Shown piece after piece: positions 13,020 to 23,846 of a DNA stretch of 64,000 nt. The notes under the pieces are model-generated. The model did no database searches. It worked only from the letters and a program-made list of their open reading frames with translations, and had not been told where the DNA came from. Origin of the DNA: Linum tenue (taxonomy: Eukaryota > Streptophyta > Magnoliopsida > Malpighiales > Linaceae). Numbering within the stretch: the first letter of the stretch is position 1; every line of letters begins with the position of its first letter. A program made the position numbers and the translations under genes. The stretch is from the NCBI GenBank assembly GCA_946122785.1, contig CAMGYJ010000006.1, positions 66,527,676 through 66,591,675 on the forward strand, read 5' to 3'.

Positions 13020-13647
13020 TCATATGTAACGAAACTTTTCTGACAAGCGAAATTTGCCCACAATGTTCTATATGTGACGACATTGTTTGCTATTATTGAC
13101 GACATATAAATTCTTCGCAGAAAGTGTTTTCCTCATGAAAAATTTTCAATGAAATAATCATTTGTGATAGCCATTTTGTTCTGTCACTTTTCTAACAAAC
13201 TTTTATCGACGACCAAATACGTTCCCTCATAAAAAGATTTGTTTTTCTAAGAGATAGGGAAATTCCTAAAAAATAATACTATTTCCAACAACATTTTCTA
13301 AGGAAAAATTTGTATCCTAAAAAAATAAAATTCAGGAATTTTCCCCTTCTTTCCGGCGTCAGAAAAACGTATTATTTCAGACACCTATTTCAATTTGGTC
13401 ATAAATAATTTGTATTTGTGACAAAAGTTGAAATGTCCTCAGTAAAAGTGAGATAACGTTGCTCGTATTTGCGAAATTGACTTTTAGTGACAAAAGTTTT
13501 GGACATTATTGACGAGTATTGATGTTCGTCACAATTATTTTACATTTTTATGAGGACAACAAGCTTTTGTCAGAAAAAGGTTATTTCCAACCAAAACACA
13601 GTGTCGTCAAAAGGATTTCGTCACTTATGCCTATCTTTTTTGTAGTG
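13020..13647. mobile_element. possible CACTA-type element end
   Basis: The segment ends with TTTTTTGTAGTG at 13636-13647, the reverse complement of CACTACAAAAAA, a common terminus of plant CACTA (En/Spm) elements. Upstream, short words such as GACGAC, GTCGTC and TTGTGACAAAAG recur on both strands, like CACTA subterminal repeats. The matching left CACTA end and a 3-bp target duplication were not found, so this is a fragment or a chance end. Confidence 0.35.
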
Positions 13648-13683
13648 AGTGCTCAAGAGTTCTTGATTAGTGGACTAAGATGA

Positions 13684-13851
13684 CATATTGGAAATGGGAC
13701 GAGTGTCAGGATTTGGGGGGACAATTGGCTTCCATCTGGAAAGGTTCGATTTGTTAGCTCGAAACCAAGGGGGGTGCCTGTGGATTCTATAGTTGGTGAA
13801 CTGATCAGCATAGAAGAGGAGAAATGGGACGACAACCTTTTGAATAGTTGA
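13684..13851 (+). pseudogene. LINE zf-RVT-proximal fragment
   Basis: A 55-residue frame reads HIGNGTSVRIWGDNWLPSG, the recognisable segment just before the zf-RVT domain of plant LINEs (usually W-R-I-G-N-G). The codon immediately before HIG is TGA where tryptophan is expected. The frame ends at TGA 13849-13851. It begins about 35 bp after the CACTA-like end and has no LINE 3' end, so it is an isolated relic. Confidence 0.6.
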
Positions 13852-14159
13852 TTTCTTTCTGAAATTGCGTCTTCTGAATCTCTGACTTATGTTTCACTGA
13901 GTTTCCCCCCCTCAAATTTGTCTAATTAATTAGCTTACAAGTTTGGCTAAAACTTATTTATTAATGTACATAGTCGAACCCCTAAACTAAATTCTACACT
14001 AATTTATAATCAAATACTCTAATATTTGTATGTCATATATAATACATGTGATCAATTAGACAACGAGAAAAGAATAATAATCAATATTTCATTATTAATT
14101 GATCTAATGTTTATATGCTATATTGGCATCAAATTATTTAGCTCATAAATTTAACAAGT
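13852..14159. other. intergenic, AT-rich
   Basis: No coding or structural element recognised before the left target copy of the SINE. Confidence 0.5.
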
Positions 14160-14173
14160 TTATATCTTGTTAT

Positions 14174-14428
14174 ATATATATTTTTTATTACCCAGGAACC
14201 TCAACCCCACATGCCACTTCATGGCAGCAAGGTCTACTAAACATGGGGAGTACCTCCATCAGTAACATTTTCAAGGCCTAGCACCCGATACTGGGGGAGA
14301 CAAAGTCTCCAGCACTCGCGGTGCATCCGGGAACACCAAGTGGTGTAGCGCTGTTCGGACTTGAGACCTTGCACATTTCAGGCCCGAAAGACCACACTCC
14401 CGACCAACTCAGCTATGTTACCTTCGGC
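14174..14428 (-). mobile_element. tRNA-derived SINE, about 255 bp
   Basis: Read on the minus strand, it begins GCCGAAGGTAACATAGC and has an A-box-like TAGCTGAGTTGG followed about 55 bp later by a B-box-like GGTCTCAAGTCC, the split Pol III promoter of a tRNA-derived SINE. The body ends GGTTCCTGGGTAATAAAAAA then an AT-rich tail. A 14-bp direct repeat TTATATCTTG(T/C)TAT flanks it (14160-14173, 14429-14442) with one mismatch. No protein is expected; mobilisation would use a LINE enzyme. Confidence 0.75.
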
Positions 14429-14442
14429 TTATATCTTGCTAT

Positions 14443-17000
14443 TTAATAGAAACTAGAATCTAATAAATTTATTATACATAATTTCTCTTTACGCTTTTAA
14501 ATTATAAGTGAGACATATTTGCTCAAGTACTCGAAGGTATAAGTTTAAACATTATATATGGTGAGATATATAATGTAACAAATCTATGAAATATCAACAT
14601 GGCAATTCATACTATAGACATATACATTCATAAGCCGCTAATCGTGCTTGTTCGCTAGCCACACTATCGAGTCAATTCATGAGCTCAAAAGGAGCCAACT
14701 TACGAGTTGAAGTAACACCCCCAAAGTAAAACTCATTGTCGAACCAAAGGTTCACTCATGCAGTGGACTCACTCGAGGGGTACGATTTAAAATTTTTGAC
14801 TCAACTCCCAACCACGAGTTTAAGATAGGTTTGAAAACTCAACTAGATTTACATCACTTATCAAATCCTTCTAGATTTTACTACTAATCCCCTTCTCAAT
14901 TTAGTAATCGACCTTCATCTAATCCCGAATTTACGAAATCCAGACTATTGGCTTCATTTAGTCAATTCAAACTCAATCCAAGAGTCATACTCAATCAAAC
15001 CATCTACAATGCATGCTAGAGGAAAACCAATCATCTTAAAGGTAAGATTTGGGAATACAAAGATTGGTAAAAACCTTCAAATCACTAGAACAAACCCTTA
15101 ATCTGGAGGCCCCAAAGTTAAAATCCATTAAACAACATCTAACATTACATATGAACATATGTCAGCCTTATAAAAAAAATCTTCAAATCAAATCCTCCAT
15201 CGATAGATATATATATACAATTCAAAGTTCATTCACGATTTCTCACATCTATCATAACTGTAAACACGCGGGTCAACTGAACTGAATGTGTGGTTGATCC
15301 TACCTACAAAGTGAAGACTACATGATGCACACACAAATAATTTAAGCATGTAGTCCAATTCACTTAAAATTATAAGTCATCAAATGTCATCCATCAAGTA
15401 AGCTCCATCTCAATCTAATTCCTCATTATTATAAATCTAGTTATAATACTCCTAATAATCAGCAATTAATTCAAGTCATGCATTGACTTTACTCATATCA
15501 TAAACTTATAACCTCAATCTCGTACATCAATTCATTAACCATCACTCACAATTTCACCATCATAAAATACAACATAATCACACATTAAAAGTTTCTTCAT
15601 GAAAACAAAGTCATTAATACACAATATGCAATGCATGAGATGCAAACTTTTCGATTATTATTATATGGACGTACACCAATTAAGGTCAACATACACCCAC
15701 CCCGCTCGAGCAAATCACCATCCTTAATGGCCATTTAAATAGAACCATCCCAACGTAACCCACGATCCATTTGACCATTTCCATCCCACTCAACACGCAA
15801 ATTCCGTTCGGACACCTTCTTCCAAATGACCTAATCGATGTGCCCCACATCGGAAGGGACAGTCTCTTGCTTGAATATGAAGCTTTTGGAGTTGCAGGTC
15901 AACCACTACCCTTAGGGATGACAACATCTCTACTTCTGCTGCTCTTTCCCATGCATTAATATTTTAATTACTTGATCACAAATCCTTTTCTAGTTTTCTT
16001 TTCTTCACTTACTGCATGTCTGTGTCAAATAACAGACCCTTGTCGTCGAATTTGGAGTACTTAAACCACTTTGATTTTGACAAGGCCAAACCGATATAGG
16101 TTGTTGACATGGTTGTTTGTTGGTTTGTTCACTCGTTAGGTGGTTTGTTACTTATAGGCGGTTTGTTTTTATATGTACGGTTGGTCCAAGTGGAAGCTTT
16201 AAGTAAAATTTCAGTTAGAATTTTAGGTGGAGTTAAGGAATTTGAAGTTTAAAGTTTAACAGACTAGGTGGTTTTGTTCCTAGTAATTTCCTATTTATAT
16301 TTTGGTAAAAATATATTATTAACGGTTCTCCTTCTCTTTCGAAATAAATATTATATCGCGAGTCATTAACAATAATCCTTCATATTTATCTAATCTCGTT
16401 AAAACATGGCTAAGTTGTATGTAGAATTGTAGTAGGAGATGAGCCCATGTGTCACATTTGCTACTTAATTATCCCCTTCTCTCTCACACATCACCCCCAT
16501 CCTCTTGCTATATAAACAGAGCAACTGATGACGATGTTATTGAAATTGAACGACGTCAAACCTATCTTGTTTATATTTTACCGATCCAAGTGCTCGTAGT
16601 ATCACATATTTCTTAATTTTCAAGTGAAAACCACAAAAGAAATTACCAATTTCAATGATACAAAGACTTGAAATGTGGACCTTGAAAAATTGGAGATATG
16701 GAATGTTTGTAAAAGAACAATAATTGCTACATCCTAAACGAGGTTGTTAACATCCTAACCAAATAACTACTTCCTATCCTTCACCCCTTACATCAAATTA
16801 TTCCAAATCTCCATGTGATATCAACTCAATATGAAAGCTCCCATCAACAACTAATAACTAAACCCCTTTGTGTTTCCACTACTACCTCTCCACCAAATAG
16901 TACTTTCGGATCACCAAATATGCTAACCACTCTAATCCCCAACCAACAACTCTCTCTGCTGCATGGCCATTTGTTTTCTGAAATCCGTCAACTCTTCCAT
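14443..17000. other. intergenic and peroxidase upstream region
   Basis: About 2.5 kb without a supportable gene. Several short frames exist but show no family motif or codon signal. The final ~500 bp, AC-rich near 16800-17000, is the likely promoter of the peroxidase gene. Confidence 0.5.
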
Positions 17001-17001
17001 G

Positions 17002-17009
17002 TATAAGTA
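17002..17009 (+). promoter_or_regulatory. TATA box of the peroxidase gene
   Basis: TATAAGTA lies 94 bp upstream of the peroxidase ATG, followed by a CT/CA-rich leader. Spacing is right for a leader of about 60 nt. Confidence 0.55.
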
Positions 17010-17102
17010 GCATCTCCATCTCTGTTCTGACTCCTCCACCCTACAATTGAAAGCAACAACCAAAGAAGTAGAAACAACAAACAACAAGAGAAAAGAAAAG
17101 AC

Positions 17103-18432
17103 ATGGCAGCCATGGCCGGTTCTGTTCTTCTAGCCTTCTTTATGATCTTCACCATCCTTTCTTCTTCTTCTGTTAGTTCACTTAGCCTGAACTACTACGA
17201 CAAGACTTGCCCTAATTTCGAGTCCGCCGTCACCAACGCCGTCAAGAAAGCCATGAAGAACGACAGAACCGTCCCCGCTGCCATCCTCCGGATGCACTTC
17301 CATGATTGTTTCATTAGGGTACGTCGAAAAAACAATTTTTTTTTCCTTTTACTTTGGCTTAGTTCGATATTACTATATTGATCGATGATGTTAGTCTTAA
17401 GGTTCGAATTTAGACGACATTCTTCCATCGTCGGACTAACCTTTTTTATTTTTATTTTTATCAAACATAATTTGACACCATGTTTGATTTTTTTGTGGGG
17501 GTGATTTGAAGGGTTGTGACGCCTCTGTGCTGCTCAAGTCAACCAAAAAGAACGTAGCTGAGAAAGATGGGCCGCCAAATGTTTCCCTCCACGCATTCTA
17601 TGTAATTGACCATGCAAAGGAAGCCGTGGAAAAAATGTGCCCGGGAGTTGTCTCATGTGCTGATATTCTTGCTCTGGCCGCCAGAGATGCTGTTGCCTTG
17701 GTAAGTATCTCCCAAAAGGACATAATTATTTGGGTTGTAATTGAAAATTAATCTTGTATCATCAGAGTGGCGCAGCGGAAGCGTGGTGGGCCCATAACCC
17801 ACAGGTCCCTGGATCGAAACCAGGCTCTGATATTATTTTTTTTATCTCACGTAATTTTGTACATATTCCTGCAGTCTGGAGGACCAAACTGGGCCGTTCC
17901 CAAGGGCCGAAAGGACGGGCGAATCTCCAAGGCCAGCGAGACCCGACAGCTCCCAGCTCCGGTCTTCAACATCTCGCAGCTCCAGCAGAGCTTCTCCCAG
18001 AGAGGCCTCTCCCTGGAGGACCTCGTCGCCCTCTCGGGAGGGCACACTCTCGGGTTCGCCCACTGCTCGTCCTTCCAGAACAGGATCCACAACTTCAGCG
18101 CCACCGTCGACGTGGACTCGACCCTGAGCCCGTCGTTCGCGGCCAACTTGAGGAGGATCTGCCCCTTGCAGAACAAGGCCAAGAATGCCGGTTCGACCAT
18201 GGACTCGACCACGTTCGGGTTCGACAATGTCTACTACAAGATGTTGCTCGGAGGAAAAAGCATATTCTCGTCGGACCAGGCTTTGCTCACCAACCCTAAG
18301 GCGAAGTCTCTGGTGCAGAAATTCGCGGCGTCCGAGGCTGAATTCGGGAAGGCGTTTGCTGCTTCCATGGTTAAGATGAGCAGTCTTACTGGTGGGCAGG
18401 AGGTTAGGCTTGATTGTAAGGTTGTGAGGTAG
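17103..18432 (+). CDS. class III peroxidase (PRX64-like), three exons
   Basis: Secreted haem peroxidase of the plant wall, using H2O2 to oxidise phenolics in lignification and related reactions. Exons 17103-17318, 17512-17700 and 17875-18432 give 320 residues. Signal peptide about 1-27; mature start near [11 protein letters not shown]. Distal site R63 and H67 in RMHFHDCF, then GCDASVLL after the first intron; proximal H192 in [16 protein letters not shown] and the C-terminal VRLDCKVVR are in place. The eight family cysteines appear present. Wording such as [14 protein letters not shown] and [12 protein letters not shown] suggests the Arabidopsis PRX64 clade, by memory. Intron 2 (17701-17874, only 174 nt) contains a complete initiator tRNA gene on the same strand. 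Exon 3 is markedly GC-rich compared with its surroundings. No defects seen. Confidence 0.95.
17761..17832 (+). tRNA. tRNA-iMet (CAT), nested in a peroxidase intron
   Basis: A 72-nt cloverleaf without the encoded CCA. The acceptor stem ATCAGAG pairs fully with CTCTGAT (17825-17831), and A is the discriminator. The anticodon stem GTGGG/CCCAC closes the loop CCCATAA with anticodon CAT; the stem has the GGG/CCC pairs typical of initiators. T stem CCTGG/CCAGG with loop ATCGAAA, the initiator form in place of TTCGAAT. It differs from the common plant initiator (by memory) only by a compensated T-stem pair. The A-box and B-box regions are intact. It lies wholly in peroxidase intron 2, sense to the host, 60 nt after the 5' splice site and 42 nt before exon 3. 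A T8 run follows. It appears functional. Confidence 0.95.
17836..17843 (+). terminator. Pol III terminator of the tRNA
   Basis: Eight consecutive T begin three bases after the tRNA 3' end, a strong Pol III stop. The same T run lies in the polypyrimidine stretch before the 3' splice site of the peroxidase intron, so it may serve both transcripts. Confidence 0.8.
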
Positions 18433-19124
18433 ATTTTTTTTCTTCTCCAATTGGTTTGGGTTATTTTATGGGTTTAATTAAGGTTGGTTGGGAAATTTTG
18501 GTTCATCTTGTGGACCGGTTAGTTTGAGTAATTGCACTGTTGATCGATGGAGTCAAATGTAAAATTTGGGCCGCTAAATTGGGCGCCAAGAGAAGGTTGT
18601 CCATTTGTTTGTCAATGTGATTTATTGTTATTCTAATAATAATTACTTGGATTGTGATTGCAAGTTTGATGTCATGAATCATGATCGTATATGTTGTTGG
18701 TTTATTATAACTTCTAATGCACGATTACTTAAAAAAAAAAAGATATGCATGGGTTAGCTAGCTATAACTAATTTGGGATGACTTAGATGAGAGTGACTAC
18801 AATGATTAATATTTAATGATATGCTAGGAATATTAATTAATAGAATTGCATTTTAATTATATCACGTTCGTTTGCTTCTTAATATACGAATTCAATCTCG
18901 GACTAGCTCGAATTCCCTAACCCTAATAGGCTAAGATTATGATTGATCGACTTAAGACCTTGGTGACTTTATTCGTCTAAGAGATACATGTTGACAAGAC
19001 AACAAAACACAAGATTTTTTAGCCAAATAACAAAACACAAGATTATTGATCCTAGATCTTTCTTTTTTGTCAGATCTCTTGATCAAAGAGAAAAAAGAAG
19101 ATTATGTTCCAAAATACAAAGGCT
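18433..19124. other. peroxidase 3' flank, no gene seen
   Basis: T-rich 3' UTR-like sequence just after the peroxidase stop, then AT-rich DNA with no gene signals. Confidence 0.5.
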
Positions 19125-19490
19125 CTATAAACTATGGAGCCATGAAACATAGTCGAACCTGTGAATCAACCGAGGTGACAAAAACAAAGTTTTTCGAGCC
19201 ACCAAATGAGCCTCTCTAGTACCTTGACGACCAACAAACCGCAACACCATCCCAACCGATTCATCCAAGAGCAGAGCAATCTCCCGAAGAATTGCACCAA
19301 TAGTGGAATCCCAAACCTGCCGCTTAGAACATTGGTCAATTATGACTTGAGCATCCCCAGTCACGACCACATGTGTCCACCGTCGATCCTTAAAAAGACA
19401 ATCTCGGAGTGCCAAAGCTTCCAAAGTTGCCGCAATGTTTGAGTTCAACCCAATGATTCTCCAGAATCGTCGAGCTAGTGGGCAGTCCAA
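19125..19490 (-). pseudogene. RNase H-like (RVT_3) retroelement fragment
   Basis: A 121-codon minus-strand frame shows the plant LINE-type RNase H pattern: ATLEALALRDCLF, then the strand HVVVTGDAQVIIDQC, a helix GAILREIALLL, and VLRFVGRQGTREAHLVARK near the C-terminus, where families usually read R-x-x-N-x-A-A-H-x-L-A. It starts with a zf-RVT-like remnant (CPLARRFWR). No RT is attached, so this is a degenerate fragment rather than a host gene. Confidence 0.65.
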
Positions 19491-19525
19491 TCCAGACTGG
19501 GCCTAGATCTAGTTTGACAAAATTC

Positions 19526-19960
19526 CAGTGTTATTAAAGCCGAACCGAGCCGTCCGGTCCGACCGGTAAAACCGTCACCCGGTCATCAAAGCGGCTCGAA
19601 ACAGTCTAAAAACCGCTTCGGTTTTATGTAGCGGCTGGCAAGCGGCCGAGGCGGTTAAGCGCTCGAGCCGCTCGTCCGGTTTTTGCCATTAAGCCATTAA
19701 GTTTAATTAAAAAAATTCAGAAAATAAATAAATTGATAAAAATAAAAAACGTCGGGCTCTCAAACTGAAACCTAATTTCTATTTCAACATTTCGAAGGAA
19801 AGAGACGAACTCTGATTAAGAAGGGTCAACTATTTATATTGATGACGTTTATTAGGTACCGGTTCTCTAACGGTTTTTAAACGGTCTAATGTCGGTTGGA
19901 CAATTAAAGTATGAACCGTTCACATTACCGGATCATGCTGCAGTTCGGTTTTGACAACAG
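19526..19960. mobile_element. non-autonomous hAT-like element, 435 bp
   Basis: Perfect 8-bp target duplication CAAAATTC at 19518-19525 and 19961-19968. Left end CAGTGTTATTAAAGCCGAAC; reverse complement of the right end CTGTTGTCAAAACCGAAC, an imperfect inverted repeat. The interior carries CCGGT/ACCGG repeats. The short A/T-rich middle has no coding content. Confidence 0.8.
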
Positions 19961-20208
19961 CAAAATTCAATTTGGGGCCTTTTAGCTAAATCCAGCCCAA
20001 GCTCATTCCCGGCAGCCCAATCCATTTTCCAAAGGCCGGGCCGGGGCACCAAATTTGCAGAAAAAGGAGAAACGATCCGGACTGCGCAGTCGTCACACGT
20101 CGGAGAAGTAACTCCCTAATCGGAACCCGAAACTCATATTCATTGACTTCGACTTCCGGCAAAAACAAAAACTCGCCTTCCTCAATTTCCTTTCACGCGT
20201 TGGATTCG

Positions 20209-21300
20209 ATGGCGGACTACACAGTCCACGAATCCAACGACCCAGAAAAACAGGGGAAGCCAGAATTTGTTCATCCCGTTGAAGACGACGAACAGCTGCG
20301 GAAGCTGCTGGTTCCCGACCCGGGAAATCCTCGCCGCCAGTCCTCCTTCCGCCGTCGAAACCAACTTCGCCTCCTATTTCGCTCCAGGTTTGTCCAAATT
20401 GATTAAGTTTTCCCTCCTTTCTCTTGTAATTATCTAATTTTTCATTTGGGGGTTTGTCCACAGATTTTGTGAAGCCAGGGCACGACCAGTACGTTTACAG
20501 ACATGCCAATGGGTAACCCATGATTTCTCTCAATGTATACAGTAATGGGTTTTTGTTTGTTTGATTTTTGGTTTTGAGCTCTGTGAAATTTTACAGGCTG
20601 TGTGTGATTGGTTTGGCTCCTGGCCATTTGGTGTTTAAGGACGAAGGAGGGATCACCGCCGTCGATTTCAACGCAAGTCGGATCGTAGCGGTATGAAGGT
20701 CACTGGGAAACGCAAAGAGGTTACAACTTTAACTCTTTGAGTAGAAGGAATGATACTTCATTCTGTATAGAGCTCTTTCTGGAGTGAGTTAATTGAAAGT
20801 TGTTTTCTTTTTGGCCGAATGCCCAGCATTTTGAGTCCAATACAGCAATGTGTAAAGTTAGCACAAAAGGGGATTCCTACATTGTGATGTTAGAACTGGT
20901 TTTGTTTCATCAAAATTATGGAAGATTTTAAGTTCTATGTTGGGTAATGCTTATTATGATCAGGTGTTGTGTGAAAGGTTCATGGTTGGACGTGAATGAG
21001 AGGCTCATCAAGCAGCCTGGTTTGGTCAATACCTCGGTGAGAAATCGCGATTATCTGTTCATCACCGAAACTCATCCAAGTGATGTAGCCTTATTGTTTG
21101 AGATCTGCTGACTTTGTCTGCAAATCTGCCCACAACTTGTTTGCTTCAATTTCAAGTTGGTTTCGGTGCTTGAATTTTGCAGGCGGATAGAGAGGGATAT
21201 GTTGCCATCATCATGCCAAGGCCAGCAGACTGGTTAAAGGTCTAGGCTTCGTTGTTGAGTCGCGAAGAGTATGCAAAGCTGAGAGAAAAAGGGTGCTGAA
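20209..21300 (+). pseudogene. ABITRAM (Simiate)-like gene, inactivated
   Basis: Intron-containing copy of a small conserved eukaryotic protein related to actin-binding transcription modulator, with a glycine-cleavage-H-like fold. Exon blocks 20209-20387, 20464-20512, 20597-20719, about 20827-20888, 20964-21036 and 21183-21300, all with GT/AG ends. Segments read: MADYTVHESNDPEKQGKPEF, then (frame change near 20330) AVETNFASYFAP; DFVKPGHDQYVYRHANG; LCVIGLAPGHLVFKDEGG; HFESNTAMCKVSTKGDSY; CCVKGSWLDVNERLIKQPG; ADREGYVAIIMPRPADWLK. Three defects: a 1-bp shift in exon 1, a second shift near 20670-20680 before SDRSGMKVTGKRK, and TAG (21243-21245) where the remnant ASLLSREEYAKLREK continues. Retained introns mean a duplicated, not retrotransposed, pseudogene. 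Assembly errors are the alternative. Confidence 0.75.
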
Positions 21301-21866
21301 CTGATTGATGGAATCTCTCCAGATTCGATGAAATATCAAAGTCAAACCACTCGCATTTGGGTTCAGCTTGCTGCTGTTATTGCAGCTCAGGTTTGTTCTA
21401 CAGGGTTTGGAGTTTGGACCCTGGAAAATGTGCAGACTCAAATGCTGTTTCACCACTTGCTTTTCGGGGTCAAGTGGTTTCCAAGTAGCAAGAAGGAAGC
21501 TCACCACATTGCTGTTGTGTTAGCCTGTAGCAAATTGAAATTTATGTTAGGGATTGAGTTTTGCGGATTTCTTGAGAAGTTGAAATGAAATGAGGTATGG
21601 TTTGGTTTAAAAAAAACTGCCTTTCTGAGTGTGATCAACAAGTTAAGATTATTACCTAGTACTGAAATTGACTTGTCAGTTCCTTTTGGAAACTGAGGAG
21701 GATCTCTATATTTAAACAGCATAAACAATAAGGTATCATCTTGGCTACATTTTAAATTGTACATTGAAATCACGAAAGAATCTCAAACTAGTTAAGAATT
21801 GATTGCATATTACCTAGAAACAAATTCAATGGCGGCTTTCAATTGCCCATCTGGAACTCTATTTAG
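21301..21866. other. spacer between two convergent loci
   Basis: Short frames occur on both strands but none shows a family motif. It holds the 3' flanks of the ABITRAM-like pseudogene and of the UPF0496 gene. Confidence 0.5.
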
Positions 21867-23164
21867 CTAATCAATTTTACTATCACCATCATAATCCTTC
21901 ACCTTTTCCTCTTTGCCCTCAAACCCGAACTCTTCCTCCCCAATCATCATCTCTTGCATTACGAACCTCCTCGACCGATTAATCGTATGAAAGCACAAAT
22001 ACACATGTTCCTCGCGCTCTTCTAGCTGTTCAAGGTAGCAAGCATTGTGGTCGCAAAGCTCCCTTACCACCAGCCTCAACAGCTCCTCGTTCTTGTTGTT
22101 CCTCACACACATCGCGGAGAGCACTTTCCTGTGCTCCGCCTCGTTGTTTAGGCTCGTTGCTAGCCTGCTCATTGTGTCGAAATCGTTAATGAGGATGAAC
22201 GTCCCCTTTGCTGCTAGATCCAACTGCCTGCACACTCTCTCCATCAGGCCCACATTGAGCCGCCCATGAATAACCAACGATGCTCTCCTCTTTCCTTTCT
22301 TGGCCAACAAGCAAGAGGATGAACAACCTACAATAGCTGGTGCCGCCACAATCCCCACAAAGCTATGTAAGGCAATCACAAGCATGGAAACCACTAGTGT
22401 CATGTGGAGGACCACTAGCCCACATCCACCAACCTTCCTCAAGATCCGATTCGCCTTGGCCCTCCTCCGAATACTCTTCTTCTTTCGAGTCAGCTCTCGC
22501 AGGAGCAACGTGTTCCCATTATGAACCTCTTGAAACTGGACCGGTCTGACGAGACTCAAAGGGTTCGCGTGCCTTGCGTACGAAGCAAGGTCTCTGTACA
22601 TCCCTGCAGAGACCTTGCAGGTAAAACCTTCTACCCCCTGGCTCGTCTTGATCACCCTCGTGATATTGGCATAATGCAAGCGAGTTCTTTGCACCGACAG
22701 GAGGAGCAACTCGCAGAGATCACAGGCTTCTGAGCTCGACTCGAAATAGTCGATCAGAAGCCTGTGGCAATCGAACCTTTCTACTAACTGGGTGATGGTT
22801 TCCTGCTCCGGCTGGGGCCGGAGTAGGTATCCCGGAGGTATGGTGGACGATGAGGATGATGTGGAAGAGGAAGATGACGAGGACGAGTGGCGGCGGTCGA
22901 TTAGCTTGGTTTGGAGTTCCGTCCACATTTGTACATAAGACTCCGTGCGGAATGCTTCCTTGTACTCCTCGCTCACATTTAGCTTGCTCCCCAAGCTACC
23001 GGATGAACCCTCACTCTTCGAAACCCCTGAAGCAAAACAAAGAGAGGAAAGACCCATTAAGAAAAGGAAAAACTACAGGGGATCGTGAAAACAGAGGAAA
23101 GTGTGGAAAACCCACCTCGGGGAAGGAGGAAAGATCGCAACTTGGACCATGAAAGCTTCGCCAT
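21867..23164 (-). CDS. UPF0496 family membrane protein, two exons
   Basis: Plant-specific protein of unknown biochemical role, related to the Arabidopsis At3g19330 group. A short first exon 23116-23164 (MAKLSWSKLRSFLLPR) splices to 23026-21867, giving about 402 residues. Features in order: YKEAFRTESYVQMWTEL near the N-terminus, a poly-serine linker (more than 15 Ser), the helical ERFDCHRLLIDYFESSSEACDL-type region, a basic KKKSIRRRAKANRILRKVGG stretch, then about 35 hydrophobic residues (VVLHMTLVVSMLVIALHSF onward) forming one or two membrane segments, and a long charged C-terminal helix region with ANKG-like KGTFILINDFDTMSRL. The upstream ATG is chosen because the splice keeps frame; an unspliced start at 23057 would give 396 residues. 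Head-to-tail with nothing; the promoter is upstream to the right. Confidence 0.85.
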
Positions 23165-23838
23165 TTTTGTTTTTCTGATGAAAGGTGAACATGAGTGATG
23201 TTGGCTGCAGAATTTGACGCGGTGATTCTCTGGATTCAGAGTGTTTTTTTCTTTCTCTTTCTGAATTGATGAAGTGAGGAGGTTTATATAAGGGGGGAGG
23301 AGAGGGAAATGGCGGTGTTTGGAAGGAAGTCGGTGGAGAGAGAGAGAGAGTTGAAGGTGACAGTTGGCAGTTATGGGGAGGCTCCAAACGAAATTGGTTA
23401 TGGCTTTTGGGACAAGGCAACAACAAAAATTAAGGATGTGGCATGTTTGGTACACGTAGGATTATGTAGAGCCAACGTGTAAAAGCCTGGTGGAGAGAAA
23501 GGCTTGTGGGATTTGGAAAGAATCTAATAGAAGCTAAGCTAGAACCCTTTTGATTAGAGAAGTGTGCTCTAAGAACAAGGCAACACTTTTGCTCGTGTCA
23601 AGGTTCAAATGAAGCTACGAATTTCGTACAAATATTAATGTTTTCGATGAAAATTATGTACCTTAGAAATTTGAAGGGCTAATACTACTATAATATTCGA
23701 ACTATTATAAAATATCACTTGCATTTTATTCTTTTCAATATTTCATTTATGCCATATCATATGTTAGTTTTGTGTCATTTACGTACTCACGCTTTTGTTG
23801 ATCGTTATAAATTACGAATGACCAGACATGTTCTCTTA
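23165..23838. other. UPF0496 upstream region
   Basis: Contains the leader and promoter of the minus-strand gene, including a GA/CT-rich microsatellite at about 23335-23351. Long minus-strand frames here are low-complexity Ser/Pro/Leu readings of the leader and are not called as genes. Confidence 0.5.
23283..23290 (-). promoter_or_regulatory. TATA box of the UPF0496 gene
   Basis: On the minus strand TATATAAA lies about 120 bp upstream of the first-exon ATG, followed by a CT-rich leader. Confidence 0.5.
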
Positions 23839-23846
23839 GCGACATT

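Noticed and set aside
17754..18450. Long alternative frames across peroxidase exon 3, including one reading through the tRNA
   Set aside because: Exon 3 is GC-rich, which produces open shadow frames; the peroxidase frame carries the catalytic and conserved residues.
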